A stretch of 64,000 nucleotides of DNA from Asterias amurensis (taxonomy: Eukaryota > Echinodermata > Asteroidea > Forcipulatida > Asteriidae): assembly GCF_032118995.1 (NCBI RefSeq), contig NC_092661.1:1304501-1368500 (forward strand), written 5' to 3'. Below, piece after piece: positions 26,901 to 35,900 of the stretch. The notes beneath the pieces are model-generated. The model searched no databases and was not told the DNA's origin. It saw only the letters and a list, made by a program, of their open reading frames with translations. The position numbers were made by a program, and so were the translations under genes. Every line of letters begins with the position of its first letter. Within the stretch, counting starts at the first letter, position 1.

Positions 26901-29900
26901 AAACTGCCATGTGACATGAACAAGTCATAACTGGTATCCTGCTCATTTCTACTAAGCATAACAAATTTGAGCAACATTTTCTGCTTTAAGCAGCTCTTTA
27001 AAATTGGGTCCTGTTCTTATCCTTATGGATAACGACAGGGCACCAGTCTATTTCGTACACATACCTTATTGCTTTGTACTAGTGAGTTGCCAATGATATC
27101 TTCACAGATGTATACGTCAGGTGCCACGTTGTGTAGCTGATGCAATAAATCAGCACTCTTCTGATGACAGTCTGGGGTATTCGCTCCCATGTGATGCCAT
27201 AAACTAGTGGCTACCCTCTGCAAAGGATTTCAACAACGTCAATAAGTATGATGTAGAGAATCAAAAAAGAAATCAACTCTAGACTAGAAACATACAAACG
27301 AGGAACGAGCAAGATGGTTATTGTTTTAAACCACAACCAGGCCTCACATTGGCAGTCAGGAGTTTTGTTGCAGCAAGTATTGTGGATTGTTTGTATCGGT
27401 CTGTATTGCAAAACGATTAAGGAAGCTTGTGCGTTGGACCTGAGAACTCTTGTACTGTTCCTAATTGGGGGGAGTAGATTTTGCCGACCACCACATAGAC
27501 TAAATGACTGTTCTACTGATCGGCACAAAGTGCAGCACAATTGTATTGAGTTCAACAGAAAACCTCCCAAACAAATTACCTTTTGGTCAAGTTGTCAATG
27601 TTAAAAAAAAAAAATTCTACCAAAATGAAAGGGGTAGTTTAAACTTTTTAATGTTAGGCAGCATTAAGCAAGGTCCAAGACATTATTATCCAGGCCAATC
27701 CTGAAAGATCAACGACCTTTTGACATCCAATTAGTTCTTATCTTACCTGAAAGAAGCTGGTCCCAAAGTTGAGTGTGTGAAGATGAGAAGCAGAAACGGC
27801 TGGGATGAGGACCACGGAGATGGTACCAGAGTCCGTCTTGGGGGAATTGGGCGGATTAGGGAGGACCAGCTTGCTGACGGAGCGATCCGTAACGGACTTA
27901 GTCAAGGCTATCAGCTCCAAGGTGGTTGAGATTGCCGACGTCTGGAGGATGAAGTTACCGACAAAGCTACTACAGGCAACAAGAACCTGGAGCCAGTCTG
28001 GGAGATCTAAGGAGCTCCCTGGTGAACAAGCAAACCAACAGCCATAAATTGAAAAAATATATAAATATATATCATTTATTCAAAGGCACTGGACATGTTT
28101 GGTAATTGTCAAAGACCAGTCTTCTCACTTGGTGTATCCCAACATATGCATAAAATAACAAACCTGTAACAATTTTGGCACAAATTGGTCCTTGAAGTTG
28201 CAAGAGAATAATGAAAGAAAAAAAAACACCCTTGCATTATACATGTACTTTTTTAATTACCTCCTTCTCAAAAACTACGTTACTTCAGAGGGAGATGTTT
28301 CTCACAATGTTTTATACTATCCATTTTAAATTTCGATTGGAAGCCTGTTTCAGTATGCTTCGTTTTTTGAAAGGGCAAGGGCATCAAGGCATTTTTCTCC
28401 TTTGAAAAGGGCACCATGTGAGGAAATTGTGAACTTCTACTGGAGCAATTTGAGGGCAACGCAATGACCAGGGCTCAATCTCATAAAACGAAGTATGAGG
28501 CATGGACGTACCTGTAGTTGTAGGTGTTAGCGTGTGCGCAGCGGATGCAGTCTCGTTGCAGTACATCGGGAAGCAGGCAAACTCCACCAGTAGATGACAA
28601 GCTGTTGCAAAGGCCTTCATGGCTGGTGCGCTGGATGTACAATTCATATTCACATCAACTGCAAACATAATAATAATAATAGTAATAGTAATCAGCGAGG
28701 ATCCTAAGAAAGACCCTTGAGATCTAAGGCTACGGGAGGTAGCCCAACTCGAGGAGTTACTTGTACAGATGAAAATATGATCTTTCTTTTGCATGCTGTG
28801 ATAAGATGAAATAATAACAATAATAAGAATGATAATAATAATGATAACAATAGTGGCTTCTTTAAACGATGTGGTCTGTGACATCACATGTTTACAAAAG
28901 AGCCGCAGAGCATGGACTTCCTGCAGGCCAATTTGTACACAGTCTAATGGAAAAAGACCATAACATCTCATATTTTATGGAGATTACACTGTCTAATTCT
29001 TGTAAATTTTGATACATGTATGATGAGAGGGGGCACACCTCAAAACTTGGCCAGCTTTTACTTTCATAACTTTTGGATTTATGTGGTAACTTTGGAACAA
29101 ACTGTCAACTTTCCCACAAGACCAGTGCAGTATCTTGCCTGCCAGAACACCCAAAGAATGTACAAGGTCTTAATTATGGTCTATATAACACGCATATCCG
29201 GCACACAGTGACGTTCGAACCGCTGAAACATACAGTATTTCCTGCACGGTATGTATGACTACATTTGAACTATAAGACCTTATCCTAATGGTTTACTGAA
29301 GGTGCTATGGTGCAATGTGCTTGACCGGATGAGACCAGCGGCTTTCTGTTCCGTCCTACGACGAAGCATCATGGTTAAGTGTCTTGCTTAAGGACATGGG
29401 TGTCATGACTGTGACTCGAACCCACACTCTGCTGATCAGAAACACGAGAGTTTGAAACTGTTGCTCTTAATCGCTAGGCCATAAGCAGTTTATTGCTGTT
29501 CTTATTGTCACGGGTGCGATGCGACCCCCCCCCCCCCCACGTTTATTTTTATGTTACGTAATCATTTGCTTTACTTGCATGGCTAGCGCCCTCTGCGGGC
29601 TGCTTTCCGGTTCAAGAGCATTCTGTTTTGGGCCGAAGACCTTAACTGACGTCTTTGCGTGTCTTCACCCAACAGGTAAAGATCTTGTTATATTTTGCAT
29701 TTAAATGTTTTCCTAATTACTACTTAGATTAAATAGTGTGTAATAAGCACTATCCTCAAGTCTCAATTTGTTTATAGAATGTTGTTGACTTTAGTGGATA
29801 TCTGGTTGCTTTTGCAACATCACGCTAGCTATTTATTGATTTGCGGTGTTTAGATATATTTATTACCTCTAGAGCCTTTCCTAATAATCTTAGCAGTGTT

Positions 29901-32900
29901 ACTGAATGTAACATTTTGGAGATCCTTTAGTTTATTTTATCATTGCTTTTTGGATTGGAAATAACCTGTTTATATTGCATTTCACCGTTAATTTGCCTTA
30001 AATCCAAGATGGCGGTCGCGTCCTTAATTTTGGCGCGAACCGCGAGTATTGTTTTATCGTTTCATTGTTTATTCTTTTAAAGTTTAGTTTATGTAATTAT
30101 TATTGTATATTTTGTATGAGCATTCTGTTTTGGGCCGAAGACCTTAACTGACGTCTTTGCGTGTCTTCACCCAACAGATTCACCGTTTACAGATCTCAAT
30201 AAAACTAAAGAGCTACTATATGATCAAACTTGCCGTTTCATGCCCGTACTTATTTCAAGGGTCACATTATTATTATTAATTTTGGTTTTACCCTTACACC
30301 AAATTACAGGAGGGACCACATTCTTACCGAGATACTTCCCAACAGCCTCATCACTGGTTAAGGAAGAGTGAGTCCGCAACAAGCTATCATCATTACTGCC
30401 CTTATCCGACGCTTCTCCGAACCCACAAGGGAGCCTGCTTCGCTTCTCGTCCCCTCCGGAAGGCTGTCGTTTCTCCTGTACCCCATTCAGCTTTACGTTG
30501 AGTCTCTTCAGATAATCCTTCACCATCTCGGCCTCGGGGAGAATCTTACTGCCGACGAACTTGGCGAAGAACGTCTGATAGCACAGAACGCAGGCCTGCA
30601 TGATGAAGACAGGCTGTCCGTCCTTATCGCTCTCGGCTAGGCTGGTGGTCAGCGAGACCGCACTCGGGGTCCGTCTGTGAGACGGACGAAACTCACCCAG
30701 GTCATCCTTAGGGGATGTCTTATCGAGGCTTGCAATCTTATTTGGCCGTTTGATTCGCTCGATCTGGAAGTCGTCGTCCTCCAGAGCGGGTACTTCAGCA
30801 TCCTCAAGATGCTGGGAGGAGAGCCTGTCCAGTGACTTCCTCGGGCTCTGAAGGAGCTTATTAGAGACAGAGGGTTTAGTCTCCTTGGATTCGGCTTCCG
30901 TCCTCTCACTCTCCATCGACTCATTCTGCACTCTGGCTGAATTGGACTCAGTGCTATTACCGTGACTCCTCTTCTTTGTCCTCAAATTTGAGTCTTCCTT
31001 TACCGGTGTCGACGCTTGCTGGGGCGACGTGTCCCTTCCGGGCATTCCACCCTCGACAAGTTCCCATCCCTTCTCGATGACGTCGACATGAGCCAAGAGT
31101 CTCTGGGAAAGCGGGTTCCCGCATCCGTCCGGTGTGTACGTGTCCCATTGGTTCGGACTCATCACCATGGAAGGCTGTACTTTGGTCAGTAGCTTGGTGC
31201 ATAGACACAGAGTGTCTTTGATCTCTGAGAGGCTTAGGTGCTGGCAGAAGTTCGTTAGGGACACAGTGAGTTTACACAAGAGATTGGGAAGGTACTCTGT
31301 TGTTGTCTCCAAATAGGTTTCCTGTCCGAACAAAAGAAAAAGGGACAATTATTTAAGACTGTTCGTACCAAACTTTGTTGTTGTTTCAAAAATAGGTTTC
31401 CTGTCCGAACAAAAGAAAAAGTAAAATTATTTAAGACTGCTCGTACCAAACTCTATTGTTGTTTTCAAATAGGTTTCCTGTCCGAACAAAAGAAAAAGTA
31501 AAATTATTTAAGACTGTTTGTACCAAACTCTATTTTTTTTTCCAAAAAGGTTTCCTGTCCAAACAAAAGCAACGACTTATATCGTTGCGGTACCCGCTGC
31601 CAAAACATAGGATTCGAACTGCCTCTAGTTACCGGACAACCTCGGTAGTCTAGTTGGTAAGACACTGCTCTAGAATTGCAAGGGTCGTGGGTTCGAATAC
31701 CACCCAAGTAACATGCCTGTGATATTTTTTCACTAGACTCGGGAAAGTACTGAGTATACAGTGCTAACACACATCGGTGTATATGGGTAAAAACCAAAAA
31801 TTAATATTCTTTATCTCCGATGCAAATTATCATCATCTCTTAAAAAGCAAAGCAAACTGGAAATAATACTGTCCATACCAAATATACCAGTAAATAGAAT
31901 TTGGTTTTGCCCTTACACTGATGTGTATTAGGCACTGTAATAAAAAAATCCACCAGCATATCACTTTGGTCTCATACTTCAATATATACCTTGCGGAAAA
32001 TAGTACTGGAAGCGCTTACAAGGGTGTAATAAAGGGCTATAAGAACCGACTCTTATTACTATTGACAGAGCAAGCCACTTACCAGTGACACTATATCCAG
32101 CAAGAAGTCCACCAGCTTGCACATCTCGGAGCACGTCAACGCATTGCTGTCATCGCCTATAGAGGGCGCCATTCCACCTCGCATGACCGTCTCCTGGCAG
32201 CAGCGCTCGAACCGTTTCGCGATGAAATCCCACATGAAGTATGGCTCGAAGACGCCAAAGAGCAAATTGGCCGTTTTGATGAGTTCAACTGGGCGGTTGT
32301 GCCCCGTCAGGATCTTCCTTGTCGGTGTGGAATGAATCTCTGCTTCTTGCGAGTCAAGCACTAAACCTTTCCACAATGTGTCCTCACTGACCCCTGTGCA
32401 GCGATGATACAAGGCACGGAAAACTTCAACAAAGACGTCCTCGACGATACTAGTGCTCAACTCTGGCTTATCAAGGAGGCTGATAAGAAGCTTGTAAGGT
32501 TTTAACGTTGCGACTTTCAACTCCTCATCGTCGAGTTTATCTGGGAGGGTGTTCAACCAGCTCTTGAGCGACTCAATCAACATCTCTCTGGAATGCATGT
32601 CGAAATACGCCGTGCTTTCTTCCTCGGCGCTGATGATGCTGTCCGATCGGCTCACCGCGTCCGCGTCCGGTTTCTTGGTGACGTCAGGTGTTCCTATCCT
32701 AGCAGCGTCTGTGCCCAGCAACCAGCTGAAGAGGCGTCTGTTCAGGGACATGTCGCGACGTAGCACCGTGTTGAGGGCAGCAGTGAGAATGCGCGTCTGG
32801 TCTTCCTTTGTTAGGCAGTAGCTGTGGAGAGGGAAACACACGAGCACCAAGTCCAGGATTGTACGTTGGACCAACACGGCGGAGTCGTACAGGGATTCGC

Positions 32901-35900
32901 AAACTGCATTCACCTGCACAAAGTTGGAATTCAAGGGAACAATTAACTTTTGTTAGACGTTTGTTTTATTTCCATTTATACAACATCAGATCATCCAGTG
33001 TTTAAGGCACCAGACATCTTTGGCAAAAAAAATTGTCAAAGCCAAGTGTTCTCACTATTCTCACAACATCATACAATTTAGCAAATCTGTTAAAATGATT
33101 ACTCTATGTATTAGTTCATTTAAGTTTCAAGAGAATAATCAAAGAAAAAACACCCTTGTTGCAAAAGTTTGATGATAATTGAGTGAGATATTTCAAATCC
33201 TAAGAGTAACTACAAATATAAATATGAATAGTGAACTTGCCGGTAAAACCATGAGTAAAATCTCTTTTGAAGGCGTGGTGGCTCTGAAAAGAGCGGGTTT
33301 GGTCTCGTTGTTTTGAACAGTATACTCTGCTCGTCATCGGGAGAATGCTGGACTACTGTTGGTTATTTCAAATCCTATTTAAAACTCACCAGTGTTAACC
33401 TGTTGTTGCCTAGGATGTGAGATTGGTCCATCATGGGGAGCTTGCGGTCTAACTGGGACAAGACGAACGTTACGGCAGGTAGACGTACAACAGGACTTGT
33501 TACTACACACTCCCATAGGGCACTGTAGAAATTAGATTTTACCATCCCAGCACATAGCTGCTCCAAAAGTACATTGGTCCTAGGGACAAACAAGAAAAAA
33601 GTACATGAAAAATAAAATCTTAAAACATGTAACAATAATAATATTAATATTAAAATTTATGCTAAAATATAGGACTCAATCTGCATTTAGCTATCAGGAA
33701 ATTTCGGAGGTCATGTTGGTAGACACTGCTCAAGAATTGCAAGGGTCTTTGGTTTGCATCCCACCCAAGAAATACGCCTCATAGGTGATTTTTTCACAGA
33801 GCTTGAGAAAGTACTGAGTATACACTGTACAGTGCTAACACACAGATCGGTGTATGGGTAAAACCAAAGTTAATATTCATTATCCCGATGCAAACTTCCA
33901 TCTTTAAAAACAATAATAATAATATTAACAGTACTAAACATTTCTAATGCGCATTTTTCCAATGATAACAATTTGCAGAGGCAGTAATTCTAGAAGAGAG
34001 GAAACCATGTTTATTGAACAATGAACAGGATCCTTAAAGACACTGGACACCTTTGGTAATTGTCAAAGGCAAGTACTCTCTGTTTCCCAACATACATGTA
34101 TGCACAAAATAACAAATCTGTGAAAAATTTGGCTTATTTGGTGAATATAAGTCTCTAATTTCATAAAAATGGTGTAAAGAAAAATTTATTTGTAACACTT
34201 GTAGAATAAAAAATGTCAGATTGTACCTTGTGATAATATGACATTGACCTCTTGCACTCTAGCATTGTATCTCTTATCTTTATTTTGGGGAAGTGGAGTA
34301 AAATCAATTCTACTGATAATAATAATGGGTTTTTTCCATCCATTTCCCCTAAGAGTTTGATAGGGTCGCAAATTCTAGAGAAAAGTGTGAAAGGGTCAAC
34401 AAACTTCTCCTGGGATTTTCCAGGGGAAATTTGTTCATTGTCAACATGGTGAAAGGGACTTTCTGTACGACTGTAATATGTACAGTACTATGGCCTACAA
34501 CATTGTACAATACTAACTGACTAAACTACAGGTTTAAGTGTACAACATACATGTAAAGAGTCATCTGGGCCCAATTTCATAAAGCCTGTAAGCAAAAACA
34601 GTTGCTTAGCATGAAATTTCTTCCTGAATAAAAACAGGATTACACCAACCAAGATTCCACGTGATTTTCAGGGTAAGGGAACAACAGCCGAATGCCAGTA
34701 ACAAGCAATATGCTACAAATTAAAATTTGGTTGGTAATCTTGTTTTAATTAAGGAAGAAATTTCATGCTTGGCAAGCAAATTTTCGTGCTTACAAGCTAT
34801 ATGAAATTGGGACCTATAAGCACAGCAATTTGCTAAGCACAGAAACGGGTCACCAGCCAAATTAACATAAAGTTAACATTGAAAAAGTTTACATTACAAG
34901 AAGTTTTTCAAGCAGTATTTTCTGCTTGTAGCTTTATGAATGTAGGCCCTGGGTTTGAACTTTTGTGGGAAATCTGAAAGCACACATATTTTGTGCAACA
35001 AGGTTATTTTTTAATTATTCTCTTGCTACTTCAATGACTAATTGAGCTTAAATGTTCACAGATTTGTTATTTTATTCACGTTGAGATACACCAAGTGAGA
35101 AAACACTTGATGTTGTGTATTTATCAGGTCCTTGCTCTGTGGACCATTTTCCTGACACAGACATGACAGGTTGCCATTGCATTATTGATGACTTCTTTCC
35201 GTATTGATTTTCTACTATTTTGAAATGTATTTTTATTACACTACAAAGTATGCATTCTTTGCATGGATAATGAATGCCAGTGTGTGGTTATTGGCCCTGA
35301 ATTAGTGCGAATGAATATCCATAGATGATAGACATGATCTAGAGAGAATATTACACTACATGTCAACTTTAATAATAATTATAACAAATAATAAATCACA
35401 TCATGTGATTGGTTCTCGACCAGTAAAACTTCACAATCTCGTACCGTGGTATAACAAGTGTCAATTACAAAGAATTTCGCGGTAAGCAGTGCTATGAAAC
35501 TGGCAGGGGGTGAGACCTATATCCGTGTACTACCCATGTACATGTATGACATGTATGAGTGCAAAGTGTGACAGCTTGCGAGAGCGAAAGCTTGCGGGTA
35601 CAAAGCCTGCTCGTAAACATGGTTTTGAAAGCCCTACTCTGCAATCTGGGGTGTTCCATCTAGTTTCATTTTCATTTTCTTATCAATTTGATATAAATTA
35701 AAGGAAATTGGAAAACAAAATTGGTTGGGGTTTAAAAAAACAACAGAGAAATCACATCCCTGAATGGGCCGAGAAAAGAATTCATCTGTTATGTAACGCA
35801 TGTAAAAGAACCCAGTGCACTTATCGAAAAGAGAAGGGGTTCGCCCCGGAGTTCCTGGTCCCATCGGCAGCAAATTGCGCCACAGCACCTTGTAAAGCAT

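Noticed and set aside
28384-28971. 195-codon minus-strand frame as a separate protein
   Set aside because: Only 28512-28658 is a real DOP1 exon, and it is read in this frame; the rest is intron with poly-Ile runs from a TAA microsatellite and a dispersed repeat.
31637-31715. Functional tRNA gene with B-box GGGTTCGAATACC
   Set aside because: Joined to a repeated body also found at 33.7 kb; a tRNA-derived SINE.
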